From: Zanthoxylum bungeanum
Lineage: Eukaryota > Streptophyta > Magnoliopsida > Sapindales > Rutaceae
NCBI GenBank assembly: GCA_019454045.1
Contig: SKCR01015026.1
Location: 1-64,000, forward strand
DNA length: 64,000 nt
Reading direction: 5' to 3'
The notes beneath the pieces were generated by a model. It was given only the letters and a program-made list of their open reading frames with translations, was not told the DNA's origin and did no database searches. The translations under genes were made by a program, and so were the position numbers. This document shows positions 1-13,020 of this stretch, piece after piece. Every line of letters starts with the position of its first letter. The stretch's first letter is position 1.

Positions 1-738
1 TTTTTCATTTTTGAGAAAAAAAATATTTATAATTTGAAGATTTATTCATATACACTAGACTCTACACATGCCACTCCACTGCAATTTCACATAACAAAAC
101 AATGTAGCAAGCCATCAATTCCACTATAATTGCACATAACAAATTAACAATCAAAGATCAATAAAAGACTTCAAGATCTATTATAATAATTTTAGCATCA
201 GAATAAGAAGAAGCTGCTTGAAAATATTTTTTATGCAAGATCTATTAATTGTCATGTGTTTGTGATTTTGTGTGAGTGAAATATTTTTTATATAAAATTT
301 GAATGAAATGTTACTTATTTTTTGGTTTATGGTGTGTGCGCACTATACCTGTGAAGTGTGTTTTCGGTTTTTTATTTTTTTGATAGTTGAAATTAAAATT
401 AAAATTCAGAATTTCATAATACTCATTCAATTGAATCCAAATTTGTGCGGATCCAATAATGTTAAATCTAAATTCATATTTTTGTTAATACAGATATGAG
501 TTTTTCCAGATCCGGATCTTCTGGATCTTTAATAAACAAAGGTTGGAGAAAAATGAAATTAAAGAAGGAAAATGACATAAAGTAAAAGCTTGAGGGGTCA
601 AAGTTGAATTGAGTAAAACCCAAATGAAATTCAAATGCACTCTGAAATGAAAATTCAATCACAGTCCAACCAATCACGTTCCAGAATTTCGTATTTAGAT
701 TTCCTCCTCCTCCTAACCACAAATTGAGATACACAAGT
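1..738. other. Upstream intergenic DNA, no gene seen
   Basis: AT-rich sequence before the LNK2-like gene. Short open frames here have no recognisable protein character. I see no transposon ends or RNA gene. Confidence 0.6.
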
Positions 739-816
739 GCCACGTGGCTCAACCTTTACCACCATTCTGTCTACACGGCAAAATATAAGCCAAGAGTTTC
801 ACGTGAAGCTCACGTG
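739..816 (+). promoter_or_regulatory. Cluster of three G-boxes in the LNK2-like promoter
   Basis: CACGTG occurs at 741-746, inside the palindrome GCCACGTGGC (739-748), at 800-805 inside TCACGTGA (799-806), and at 811-816. The cluster lies about 240-310 bp before the start codon at 1053. G-boxes are bound by bHLH (PIF-type) and bZIP (HY5-type) factors in light and clock control, which fits a clock-regulated gene. That these factors bind here is inference. I did not find an exact evening element (AAAATATCT) nearby. Confidence 0.6.
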
Positions 817-1052
817 CAGTAGGTCCCACTACTCTGGAAAACTCTTTGTTACTGTTTGAAACACTTGTTTCTGTAATTTGGAACTTTTTCACTGCGTTTT
901 GGATCCTTATTGAGTTGTTATTGATGCTTATTTGGATAATCTAGGTGATTTTCTTTTAGTTTTTCTTTTTCTCGAGAAAAATTGGGGATATGTGAAGTAA
1001 CTCCATACAAGTTTGGTTCTGTATTTGTGTTTTTCTTCCAGGTTTTTTAGCT

Positions 1053-4000
1053 ATGTTTGATTGGGACGACGAAGAGGTAACTTTTTCTTTAAATAGTTAA
1101 TTAATTAATTCTCTGTTTACAATTCATTTATGCATCATCGATTTTTATTGTTATTTAAAATTTTATTTTATGATGATATGAGGATGAAATTGAAATGAAG
1201 ACATGAATTGGCTTCTGGGATCTGGCTATTTTTTTAACTTCTTTTTTATTGTTTTGAATGGCTGTTTCTGTTACTTTTGTGAGTTGACCGTTAATCATTT
1301 ATGCATGATTTTTTTTTTTTTTTTTGGAATACTTGCTCAAGTTTATGGATATAGTTATTATTCAAGTCAATAAAGGGGTATTAATTTTTCAATATGGCGA
1401 TATTTAGAAAAGGGTGATATATGCTTGTTTGTTCAATTATTGTATGAATTATGGCTAATATCTGAATGATACCATTTCGTTTTTCTAAAGAAGATAGTTA
1501 AGAACATTATGATTTGAGTCCCATATAATAGAGTTATAGGTTAGGAAGACATGTTGAACACGTGCTTGGAAAATATGTTATCTCACTTGTACAATTAGAT
1601 TGTGTGATTGCTGGAGTGGCCTTGATATGAAAAGTAGGTGAATGGTGATGAAGTTATTATTTGTGAACAGATTGGAGAAACAAAGTCTCTGTAGATGATT
1701 TTCAAACATGGAGATTATTGCCATTAGTGTTCTTAGTTGTGGGGTTGACTGTCCCAGTCTTCTGGACAACCTTATGAAAGTGCTAGAGAAACCTCTCAGA
1801 CCCAAAAGCTTAAGCTGTAAGTAAGGGGTAAGGGCCTGCAATAGTATTAGAAACTAGTCTTACCAGATCCGCGGTGAAATGTGGATGATCCGATTTAAGG
1901 TCATGTAGATCTAGAGAGATCGAGACAGTGGGCCGAGAGACGAGCCCATTAATATAAATTAAAGACAAAGTTTGCACATGGAGGAATTGAACACAAGACC
2001 TTAGCTCTAATACCACGCTAGAGAACCGCCCAACTCAAGAGCTTAAGTGATAGGTACGGGACCCAAAAATAGTATTGAAGACAAATCTTATCATGAGGGT
2101 CTTTGTTTGGTTTTTAATGGAAATTTTGGAAAGAAGGAAACATAGTCTTTTTTGGAGTAGGGTGGTATTACAGTTCTGGAGTAATTTTACTATAGATGAG
2201 GCATAAACATTTGCTGTATTTGAGACTGAATGGATTCTTAGAGATGATACTAATAATAGTTGTATATCTCTCTCTTTCTCTAAGAGAGATACTGAAATAC
2301 TTTCTGTAGTTTTTTTGAGATCCCATAACATCATTGTCATTAGTATTTTTTATTAAATAATCGAACATTGAGGTGTTGAACTGCTTGAAAAATTGCTGTG
2401 GCAAGTTTTCACCTGTCTTGCTGAAACTTGAGCTTGACACTTCATTTTCAGCTTACAAACATATTATGGGGTGAGAATGGGAAAAGTGATGACCATATTG
2501 TGCCATATCATGAGGAAGGTGAAGATTATCAAAACAAGAAGGAATGGAGTCAAGAAGCTACAACCATTAAGCCTTATGAGAGGAAGACGACGGGGACTAA
2601 AATGGACTTCAGTGGCGGGAAGCGGGAGAGCTGTTCCAATTTTAACTCATGCGAAAGGAGTTCTGCCTCTGAATTTGGCATGGGCTCATGGTCTGATCTA
2701 TCTTTATCTAATGCTTACAAAACTGATGAGGAACCTATGGGTACAGAAGTTTCTAATAGAATAGCTGAAATTGCCAAGTCTAATTCCACAAGTAGTGGTA
2801 AGAACATTAACTGAAATAGACAGTAGATTGATAATTTGATTGATGATTATTAATACTTATATAACTAATATTTTAACATCCATGAAAGCTGAACTTGATA
2901 AAGATACTGAATTTTTTGAAAATCCACAAGAAGGTAAAGACCAAGGAGATTTTGTTGACTACAGCTGGGCTAACATCGGCAGCTTTGATGACCTTGACCG
3001 AATTTTCAGGTAATGCACAATTTCTGTATCATTCTTTCTACCTCGATGAAACTTCTTCCTTGCGATCCTGATCTGGAACCTTGGTAGTATTGAAATTATC
3101 CAAAAGAATTCTTTTATTCACTATCTCTTTATTGGAGAGTATAACAAAAAACCATGATTTTGGAGCCATTGAAAGGCAATCATTATCATAACCTAATAGT
3201 TTATCCTTTCGAGAGAAGTGTCCATAATTTGATAATGTGCCAACTTCTTGGTATATCCTGAGCTTGTGTGATTCTTGAAGATTTTTCAAATTGTACTACT
3301 TTTTTGTTCTTATTTTCAATAATGGTTTCAATGATATCCGACTCAATATCCTTTTGCAGCAATGATGACCCAATATTTGGCAATGTAAGTCTTGGTACTG
3401 CAGATGAACTATGGTCTTCTTCTAAAGATATCAGTAGCAGCCCTATAAAATCTTTCCCTTCATCTGAGGGCTGTCCAAGTTTGGAGTTAGGAGCACAGAA
3501 GAATACATCCGAACATGTGGAGATCAATTCAGAATTTGAGCTACAAGATGACAAGTTACTAACCCTCAGCCATGGGAAACTGAATAATCCTGCTCATGAT
3601 CTGCAGAGTACGCATTCAACCCTGGATCATGTAGAATATGCTGGGGGTGAAATTAACTTATTTGAGAAGGAGCAGGTAATAAAATTCATTGTCCATGGTG
3701 ATAAGGTTCTTCTGTTCTTAATATATTTTTTGTTTTAACTTGAATAAATGAACCAATAAAAATTTCAAAAATTATGTTTTGGTTTTGCAGACAAATTTGG
3801 GTACCAAGAGAAATGCCGCTGCATCAAACTCTGGCCCAGTTGATGAACATGTTGCGACTCCTGAAAATTTTGCTGATAAGGTACTGTGATATCACTTGTA
3901 TTTGGTAAATTAGCCCTGGAATGTTTTTGTGGTCTATAGGTTGAAAATCTTCAATTCTATAATTGTTTTGTGAGATCTCAGAAGATTACTCAGCTGATAG

Positions 4001-7000
4001 TGGAGACATTTTTTTTATTCTTCATTTTTATAAATCTTCTATTTAACTCACAGACATGCATCAGCCATATGGAGCCCTAGAAATCAAGGGAACTTGGAAA
4101 ACCTGAGGAAATATATTTATTATTTCTGTCATGGATTTGAACATTTTTTGAGTTTCTTAATCATCTACTCGGACAATTTTGAGTGTAGACTACAAAAAAT
4201 GAGCTTAATAGCTATAGGTATCGAAAACATCTGTGGAGAAAACTAAAATAGAAGCACAACATCAGATTACCATGCCTGATGCCTATAGAATTCCAAACCA
4301 ATAGAAATACTATTGGGAGAATGGTAGTCGATATATTCTGTTTCCTCAGTTGTGACATCCCCACATTCTGAACTCATACTTTGTATTGTAAAAAGAATTT
4401 GTTGTTAACCTGATTAAATTGGACAGCTATCATGATTTATTGAAACTTTTGATTCTTCATGTAATTATAGAATCCTTAGCCTAGATAAGATTTGTAATGA
4501 ATAGAGCTTTATGGTTTTTATGCTGTAGCAAACAGATTGACATTATGCTAATGGTTTATTTGGTTGTTAAGAAAAGTAATGAATGTAAATTTATAATTTA
4601 ATTAAAAATTTGCATTCCTTTTTGGGCAGTGGCAGGAGAAATCCACAAATAATATATGCACTTCTGTTCTAGGCTATTTTATAGAGGCTGTGTGAGTGCA
4701 GGCAGGGTGGGTCACAGTTCAAGCAGATTAATGTGTTTATTTTTTGGAAAGTATAAGAGAGTTGTATGATACCCAAATTTGGACAGAGTTTTACTGAGGT
4801 AGAGAATCTTGTAGAATTATAACAGAGTTGGACAGTCATAGGGGAATGTCTACCATGCATCGACTCCAATGTTACACTGCTTCATTGAAGATCACAAGTG
4901 TCATGTTGTATTTCACTAATTGTTACAAACACAACTTTTCTGCCGCAAGTTTTTTTGTTGCAAGACATTTGATAGAAAAGTTGGGAATGAAACGAAAAAC
5001 GTATGAATTTCAATGAAAAACATGTTGTAATGTAACATTTGCATGGTAGACTTAGCTGAGTTTTAGTGCCAAAATTTTTTTGGATGCTTCGGGTACTTGC
5101 CGAAAATTTGTCGTGAAATTACCCCTTAAACACCTTATAAGTTAGCTTTAAGAGAGGTAAAATGGTCATTCTCTGACCTTCAATTTAAAGAAACAAGAAT
5201 TTTGCCTAAACAGTAAATTCAAAGTAGTTGTAACTACTGTTTGAACTAGTCATTATCTTGGTAGACCAACTACTTCTATTTCAAAACGAAGAGGGCTTCA
5301 TACCTGAACTCTTTAGCTCTCTTTTTCCTTATCTCTTTCTACTGGGGCTGGCCAATTATTCCGACATGTCACATCTCATTCCATGCTAGGGGAGCATGTC
5401 AAGTGCAGACTTGACCACCCAACTCGCTCTGAGAACGTGCTTGTATACCAAACTCAGGTCATCAAGTTAGGTCACTCAAAAATGCTGACTGGATTGTGCA
5501 ATATTGGACCAATGTGGTCTGTGCACCTTTATACTCCTAGGCCCTAGCTCAGAGACCATATGAAGTGCTATCATGGTATTTTTTATGGAAAGTGTTTGGA
5601 CTGAGAGGGTTCAAACCAATGTCTCTTCACTTTTATGGACAAAAGTGTGGGATTTGGAGGGGGAAAATTTGTGACCAGTTAGTGCTTTAAGTGTAAAGAT
5701 AAAGATTAAGATTAAGAGTGATGCGGCATATCCCAAAAGTTATTCTAAGAACATGCGATAACTTTTGGGATATGTAGCATTACTCAAAGATATGGGGGAC
5801 CATCTTCTCCTTCATTGTCCAATAAAGATATGGTGGACCATCTTCTCCTTCATTGTCCAATTATATGTCCTTTGTCCTGTGGTATTTATGTGACATTGGT
5901 AAGTTAAAGAGGGAGTATAGGAAGGGCAAGGCATGATATCATTGGCATAGCAGGGATGCCTACTTTGATGTGTTATTTGTGGATGGAGGGAGATTGTAGA
6001 GTATTCGAGGATGATAAACATCTTATTTAATGAGCTACAATCTGGGAATCTTATACTCTGCTTGCTTGAGTTGAGTCAGTTTGGTCCTTTTTCTTTAGAT
6101 CATTTTTATGGTTTTTCTCTGTTTTGTTTTGTTTGTTCAATCTTAAGAATTTCCTCTGTCCTTTCCCCCTTGGTACTTCTGTGTTTTTCTTGTATAGTTT
6201 CTGCAGTCTAGAGTTTCTCCACCCTTGAGCATTTTTACTTTGATTTTATATGAATGATCACTCGCTGTCCAAGTTTCTGCTTGAAGTTCCAAGCACTCTT
6301 TAAAGGAGATAGCATGTGAGATAGTTTTGCCTATGTGTGAAGCATTTTCTAGGATACTATTGGACATTTTTACAAAGAATCTGATTTCTTATTTTGGAAG
6401 AACTCATCTTTAGAAATTTATTACACAATGGAATGGTCTCTTATTCAAATTGTGATGTTAAATAACCTTTGATTTTCCCAGAAAAAAATACTTGCTTTTT
6501 TAACATATTCACTAAAACTTGCAAAAGATTCACTTCTGATAATTTCTGAATCCTTGAACTTTTCCCATCAGATTACTTGCTTATATTTGCCTCACATCAC
6601 TTATTCGTTCATCTGTGGTTAGTTATTTTCCTGAAGAACATATAATATTTTGCTCGATCATGCATCTCCTTAAAGATTTTGATGTATAATTGCAATCTGA
6701 TGGTAGAAGCTGGTGTTGCACTGAAGAAGAATTTAGCAAATTATGGACATAAAATTCAGAACATATTTTGCTAAAACTCTATTGCAAAAGGATCTCTTAA
6801 GGCATGCAAGAGCTATAAGTTTTATTGTTATTTCTATTCCAAATTTTTCTCACTTTTTTTTTCCTCTCATTTTCGGTGTGTACGCGGATACAAACAGAAG
6901 AATCTATTGAGAGGTCGGAGAAAGTTGGAAGAGAAAAGTGTGGAAAAGTTATTGCAAGATTTGCATGGTACCTGGTCTCTAACTGGAAGCCCGTACGAGA

Positions 7001-10000
7001 ACCAATTGGCTCACCCCGTGTTACAGTCTTCACTCTCTGCAGCTCTTAGTCAACAGAGGCAGCTTCCGAAATCTGAGACTTTGCAGTATCAGCAGATGAA
7101 TTCATTCGTGACTCCATCTGCATATGGGAATCTTACAAATCCATATCCTGCCATGCCTGTGATGACCCACATGCAGTCGGGGGAATTTAAACACCAAAGT
7201 TTGTCCTGTTGCAATGATGTTTCTCCAGGTAAAGCAAATCCTGTAAACAAGTCAGCAGCTCCTCCTGCAAAGCCCACTATGACACCTCAAGAAAAAATTG
7301 AAAAATTAAGGAGGCAACAAATACAGGCAATGCTTGCCATTCAGAAACAGAAGCAGTTCAGTCATCAAGTCTCTAGAGATCATTCCATTTCCAGCCCTCA
7401 GAAGTTTCAAGAAAACCAAATTCAGCTTGCTGAGGGAGCTGATCTTGAAGTTGGGGACTTGAGCATTCTTCCCTCTTCTGACCCAAATTCACCTGGAGAG
7501 CAAGATGACTCCAATACAATTTATTTGGCAGTTGATCCAGCGGCAGACACGATACTTTCCCGCCTTCAAGATGCAATCGCCCAGGTATGCTTGATTTTTC
7601 AGCTATTTTGTTTCCTTCTATAGTAATTTGGACTCGGTGGAAATGCCAAATCTTTGTTTTGCGACAGTTGGATCTCAGAATAAGACTTTGTATGCGGGAT
7701 AGCTTGTTTCGATTGGCACAAAGTGCGATGCAGAGGCATTATGCTAGTGATACTAGCAGTACTAACAAGAGTAGCAGGGACAAGCCTGAAGTTGTTACAG
7801 TAGCAGATAGTAATCCCTCTATCAGGTTAGTAAACCTGTGAAGTTGTCATGTACTACCCTTCAAGTTGGTTGTTTCCTTCTCCTCTATTTTTATGTAGCA
7901 TGTATGGAATAGGTTACTTTAACAGCTTGAACTCAGTAATTTGGTGGTGGTTAGTTTATGGTGAAAAAAACAGCATCTGCAACCCTAGAGTTTTGGAGAA
8001 TTGCCAACACTGCTAGGATTCTTGCCTAGAAAGCTATCAAAAACACCCAAGTAACCCCATTTGTTGGCAGAATTTCATGACTTCGGATGGTTTTTCCTCT
8101 TTTACCATTACCAATACCATAACATCCCTCTGAACCATAGGAATTTCATGGGACTTAAATTAAGGTGACATAGCAACACTTTGGTTCACAAATTGCTTTG
8201 TCCAACCGAGGATAAATTAATTAAATATAAATCATAGAAAATATTAAATATGAATCAAATCAAACCAAACAAAGCTCAAATTAAACCAAACAAAACCTTT
8301 CCACTAGGTAGCGGCTAATATTAATTTAACTCGTATAGGATTTTGTTCCTGGAGCATTAATAAGATAAATATGTTATTTTTTTTTATAAAATAAATATTA
8401 CAATTAAAAATAAAATGTTATAAAATAAACAAACAGTATGAAGTAAATGAAATATAATATGATCATTGTACAAAATATTTATAGTATGTATTCAATATTT
8501 TACATTCGTATTTTATTATAAAATAAATTGTGGTATATTATAAGCAGACTGAAAAAAAAAAGATTTGGCTGAATACCTCTCATACTCATCGTGAGAGTTT
8601 CTTTCATTTTATAGAAATTTGTAGACTAATTACTGACACAGCAACCAAGAAAACATCTCAGATTCTGCCACAAAAAAAAAAAAGCAAAAAAAAAAAATTT
8701 CAGCCACCACAAAAGAAACTCACAAAGAAAACCATCCAAGAGAGATCAGAATAGGATCTGATACCATGTCAAGATTTGGCTAATTACCTCTCATCGTTAG
8801 AGTCTCTTTCATTATATAGAAACTTGTAGACTAATTAATTATCAGGCTGAAAATCAACAATTACATTAATTATATAAATTCATGAATTCTAAATAAGAAA
8901 ACTATAAATGTACTATAAATACAAATATGTACAGCTGTTACCAGCACATATCTTGACAGTTATGATTTTTAAGATTCTTACTGTGGTGAAGACGGTTTCC
9001 CTGTCATTATGAAATCTGTGAATAACTTCTATTGAGCCTGTCTCTATTAAGAGATATGCTCGTAGAACATCTGATCCATTGGCAAAAGATCAAAGAGAGT
9101 TCTCGCCAAATACTAAGTAGCAACATCTTTGGGTTCAAGATGTAGATACTTCTAGCGACCAGTTTTAAACATCATGGGAGAGATCATTCACCTTTCTCAC
9201 TGCTTGGATGGCAAACCATGATATTTAATTTTTCTTCGGAGGCGGATTCTTTACTCCTTTTTTAAGCCACGCTAAAATTCACGGATTAAGAAGTCTGGCG
9301 AACACTGAACAAAGTAAAGTTCATGTATAAGTTATTTTAGCTCAGAAATTAGACAGTTGGCACCCTTGTTGTCATCTCAAGTGATAAGCTTAGACCAAAT
9401 CAAGAAATAACGAAAATCTTTAAAATATGGCTCTGAAAATATCAAAGCTTTAGACAAAGGGAGTAAAGAGTTGAAATAGACTCGCCCCAAGGGGTGTGGC
9501 TTGGTAGCAAATAGCTTAGGATTTGATTGCCAGGTCCCGAGTTCGAGTCCAGAGGGTGCATTTCTTGTAAGAGCGTGGGGCAGCCGGAGGTTTTACCTGC
9601 TCCGCTTAAGTCCGGGTAGGGTGGTTTGGCAGCGGGGTTTCCAAAAAAAAAAAAAAAGTTAAAAAAGACTCAAGTGACTCGGAAAGAATTTTTGGCAAGT
9701 TATTTTCAGACTTCCTAAAAGTTGGTGACTTAAAAGTAAAAGTTAATGCCTTAAAGATTATACATTTTCAAATTGTGCTGACAGACTTATCCAGAACACA
9801 TATCCCTCGTCTATAACATAATTAATTAAACTATGTTTGTAGACCTTAATTTTCCGACACTTCGCTTTCTAGGATCAAAGTTGAAGCTAAGGGGTGGGTT
9901 GTTTTTGAATAAGTACAAAAATAAATATTTGATATATTTTTTTAAAATAAATATTCTTTCATTTCTATCACTTATTATTTTTAAATATTTTTCTTCCTTT

Positions 10001-11721
10001 ATTACTCTTTTTTATAGTCTATTTTGGTATCAGGTCCATTGGGTAATGGGATTATATTCCACTTAAACGAAACTCTTGAAAGTATGCTCTTACTTGCAAC
10101 GAAAATAGATCTGGTGAATCAGACATCAAATTTTGAAAGTTGTTTTAGGAGAACCTTCGTACTGATATGTTAATTTTTCTATTTTACAAGACCTAGACTT
10201 TATAAGGGTCTCCAAAGGGTAAATGAGGTGTCTGCCATTTGTTAACCCTTCATAGGTAAAGCGACTGTTTAGGGTATTGTTCGCAGATAAACAGTCTGGC
10301 ATCTTTTTTATCTCGTACTTGTGGAGATCTTCCACATCAAGTTATTATTGTAAGTCTCCAACTAAGAATAAATAAGTTTCTGTTATAGAAAATATTGAAA
10401 AAAATCGTTTATCAAATTAGAAAATCTCTATGATGTTAACTTCTAGGGGCTATAATAAAGGGTCATTTTGAAAAGGAAAAATTATGTTATACAATCTCAA
10501 GATCAAACGTGTTCCATAACAAGGAATATGGTGGAGTTTTTACGTGTTCCTTGGAAACTCATAGATGGTTATAAAAATAGTTTTGAATGTTTACATATTG
10601 GCTTAATATGTGTAAAGCCTTTTTTTTAAAATAATGTATATGTAATCCAAGAGATTGTACTAGTTGAAGTATCCACACCTCTCATATTTTTGTTGTAATG
10701 AAGAAAGAAGCATATACTTCATAGTGACAAGATTTTTCTCCGACTCTTCCTAACATAAACTTTTCTTTTAATCCTTTCTTTTGTGTAAATTAGGAAAAAA
10801 AAGACAAAACCCCTTAATCCCTCTTTGTTTTGCTTATTATATTACTAAGCCCTTTTAGGATCGGCGCTTCGGTAGTGCAATCCGCCTCTTAAATCTACAA
10901 AAGCACCAACCAAGAATTAGTAGTTTCTCCCATTTTATTGACTCGTGATTTCTTTTCTCATTTTTTCCCTTTTAAATCTTTTCATCAGTTGCTTTACATA
11001 GTGGTGAAATTATGGATGATTGACAACTTCATTGTATGTATAGGAGAGAGACATTTTTCAATTTGTAGTTATTTAGATTACTATGCATCGTATCCAAAAC
11101 CAAAAAAAAAAAAAATAGTAAATAAATAAATAAAAAAGCACAACTAAACAGACAAACAAACAAATGTATGTTGAAAACCATTAAAAACTACTGAAAGAAA
11201 TATTATAATGAATTTTTTGTATTAATTGCTTTTGTTGATTTGTTTATCCCAAGTCACCCTTTTTGAAAGAAATTTCCAGCTCCACCTTTGATGCAGTTAA
11301 TCACCGTTTCATATAAGAATCTCAACCTTCATTTCAATTTTCTTTCTGATTTTGATGGTAATGCAGGTATCCTAGAATGTCTGATGCAGAAACAGAAACC
11401 AATCCTGTTGATCGGACTATAGCTCATTTGCTCTTCCATAGGCCCTTGGACTTGCCTGGAAAGCATCCTGAGACACTTGAATCACCTGTTTCTAATAAAT
11501 TCCCATGTGATCGTGCAGCAATGAGTTTAGTGAACTCGCTGATGAGCTGCATGCCTGAGAGTTCTAAAATTACGCAAAACCTTTCTCACCAAGGACCCAA
11601 TAATCCTTGTTCAGTACCGCAGCCCCAGCTTCTGGATCAGTTTAAAACCAGTCCCTGTGTGGAAACTTCAGAGAATGCATCAAATTATGGACCTGTAGAT
11701 AGTGGAGCTGCTGATGTCTAA
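1053..11721 (+). CDS. LNK2-like circadian/light transcriptional coactivator, 8 coding exons
   Basis: Coding exons: 1053-1076, 2452-2797, 2889-3009, 3360-3675, 3791-3880, 6898-7584, 7668-7825 and 11367-11721. They sum to 2,097 nt (698 aa plus TAA). All introns are GT-AG and all phases join. Exon 6 could also begin at 6901 in frame. The N-terminus MFDWDDEE, the following LTNILWG...DDHIVPY, the motif YSWANIGSFDDLDRIF and the C-terminal AHLLFHRPLDLPG are what I recall of LNK2 (NIGHT LIGHT-INDUCIBLE AND CLOCK-REGULATED 2); length is near the Arabidopsis protein. LNK proteins have no enzymatic domain. In the nucleus they are recruited by RVE8/RVE4 MYB factors and activate afternoon and evening clock genes; that role is family knowledge. 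A lysine/glutamine-rich, probably helical stretch (EKIEKLRRQQIQAMLAIQKQ) lies in exon 6. The ttccag at 1036-1041 could be a 5'UTR acceptor. Introns 1 (1.4 kb), 5 (3.0 kb) and 7 (3.5 kb) carry repeats listed separately. Confidence 0.9.
1781..2094 (-). repeat. TRIM-like short LTR element in LNK2 intron 1
   Basis: Two similar segments start with GCTAGAGAA at 1782 and 2017, about 235 bp apart, and share the following AAGCTTAAG... and ...AATAGTATT. Just before the second, GCTCTAATACCAC (2004-2014) is the complement of a TGGTATnAGAGC initiator-Met-tRNA primer binding site, as expected for a minus-strand LTR element. The small size and lack of coding suggest a terminal-repeat retrotransposon in miniature. 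Its outer ends are degenerate. Confidence 0.45.
5727..5774. repeat. Near-perfect hairpin in LNK2 intron 5
   Basis: A 17-bp perfect inverted repeat (arms 5727-5743 and 5758-5774, CATATCCCAAAAGTTAT and its complement) surrounds a 14-nt loop. Allowing two mismatches the arms extend to about 23 bp (ATGC..CATAT). I see no TIR/TSD structure around it. Confidence 0.7.
5788..5863. repeat. Two-copy 38-bp tandem repeat in LNK2 intron 5
   Basis: The phrase GGACCATCTTCTCCTTCATT occurs twice, 38 bp apart (around 5797 and 5835), with nearly identical flanks. It is a local duplication with no coding value. Confidence 0.65.
8556..8957 (-). mobile_element. TRIM/LTR element remnant in LNK2 intron 7
   Basis: An LTR-like unit at 8767-8957 (191 bp) begins TGTCAAGAT and ends ATCTTGACA, a 9-bp inverted terminus with TG...CA ends. 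Immediately before it, the plus strand reads ATCTGATACCAT, the complement of a TGGTATCAGAT initiator-Met primer binding site, so the element lies on the minus strand. A partial second LTR copy is at about 8560-8633. The 130-bp interval between them is A-rich and non-coding. Confidence 0.55.
9484..9657 (+). mobile_element. tRNA-derived SINE in LNK2 intron 7
   Basis: A 174-bp element with a box-A-like TGGCTTGGTAGC near its start and a box-B-like GAGTTCGAGTCC at about 9539-9550. It ends in GGTTTCC followed by a poly(A) run. Target-site duplications flank it: AGTTGAAATAGACTC (9469-9483) and AGTTAAAAAAGACTC (9657-9671), two mismatches. It shares its body (TGCTCCGCTTAAG..., GGTTTCC tail) with the copies at 17.4 and 28.8 kb. 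Confidence 0.85.
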
Positions 11722-13020
11722 ACCTCTCAGTAAAGAACATGTATTATAATTTTCTAAGTGGTAATTCATTTCTTTAGTACTTACATGCTAATTGATTGAT
11801 ATACTTATATAACTATTGCGGATTTACTTGTAATGCCAACGTTTTCTTTTATTGTCAGCCAACTCTTAATCTTCATCAAGTGTGGACTTAGGAGTTAGGA
11901 GTCTTGGAAGCTCGTCTGCCCACCGAACCATATCAGGTGCATTCTGGAGTCTCAAAGACCATCATCTTATAGGGTCTGTTTCCTATCATTATCGGAACAA
12001 TATGCAAGAAGTTTTCGCGCACACATGTTTGAATTTCTGTCAATATTACTAAGCATCTTAATCCAAATGTTGCTATGCAATCACCAGACTGAAGGTGTTG
12101 CCGCATTTACGCCATGTGTGATGGCGTGAAGTACTCTGTATACTGTATGCTTAAATTAAGTCTCTGGCAGAATGCGTTTGCATAATTTATGTGGCTGAAA
12201 TTGCCAACTTTGGGTGCTGCTAATCGTGAAATTTGTTGGGCTGCTTGGAGACACTGTAACTCCTTTTTATATTTTGTTTCAAAGAAAAGTCTTAAACCGT
12301 CTTTTGTTGGTTATGATTTAAAAGTGCTTTCGTTAGGCTTTCATTTTCTATTTTTAGTCAAGCGAGATTGGAGAAGATCTAAATTAATATAGACATACAT
12401 GAGAATATAAGGTACATGTAACCGATCTCTTTTAGTGAAAAAAGAAAGACTTGTTTTGTTCGATTTGATCATCTAAAATTTTAATCTATGTTCATAATTA
12501 GATTACTATCAAGGATTACTCAAAAGATGGAAATTACCAAAGATTGTTCTGTAAACTGAAATTTGTCACCACAGACTGAATATGATTTATCTAAAATCAA
12601 TGGGAAATGATTTTATAAAAAATTGAAACAAAGTTGTGATTGTATGCTGCACTTTTTGTATTATTAACCAGTATTACATACAAAATAGATTTCGAAACTC
12701 AATTGTTGACAGTTGCAAATATTAACAATAAAGTTACATCAAGCTGAAACCCATATTTAATCGGTAGATAGTAGTAGTAATATATTTTGGTTTTCTACAA
12801 AAGATTTAGTGTCAAATCCCACACTAAGAATTAAGCTTGCCACAATATAATTGACAGATGGGCCCCGAAGCCCGTTAAGCCTTAGTTTCTGGCGGGCCTC
12901 GGTCAGAGACAGATTGGGCCTAACTTAGAAGTAATTTACTGTTAAATAAATTACGTCATGTCGTTTGGAGCTGTTCGTGTGTCGGTTAGTCAAATGGTTG
13001 CTTGATAGTTGATAGTCGAA
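11722..13020. other. LNK2 3' flank and upstream region of the F-box gene
   Basis: Downstream non-coding DNA of the LNK2-like gene followed by the promoter region of the next gene. TGGGCC (site II/TCP-type) motifs occur at 12859-12864 and 12915-12920, 160 to 100 bp before the next start codon; such motifs are common near housekeeping plant promoters. No other gene or mobile element is recognised. Confidence 0.5.

Noticed and set aside
9490..9552. tRNA gene suggested by box A and box B motifs
   Set aside because: No cloverleaf or acceptor stem; the poly(A) tail, TSDs and two sister copies show a SINE.
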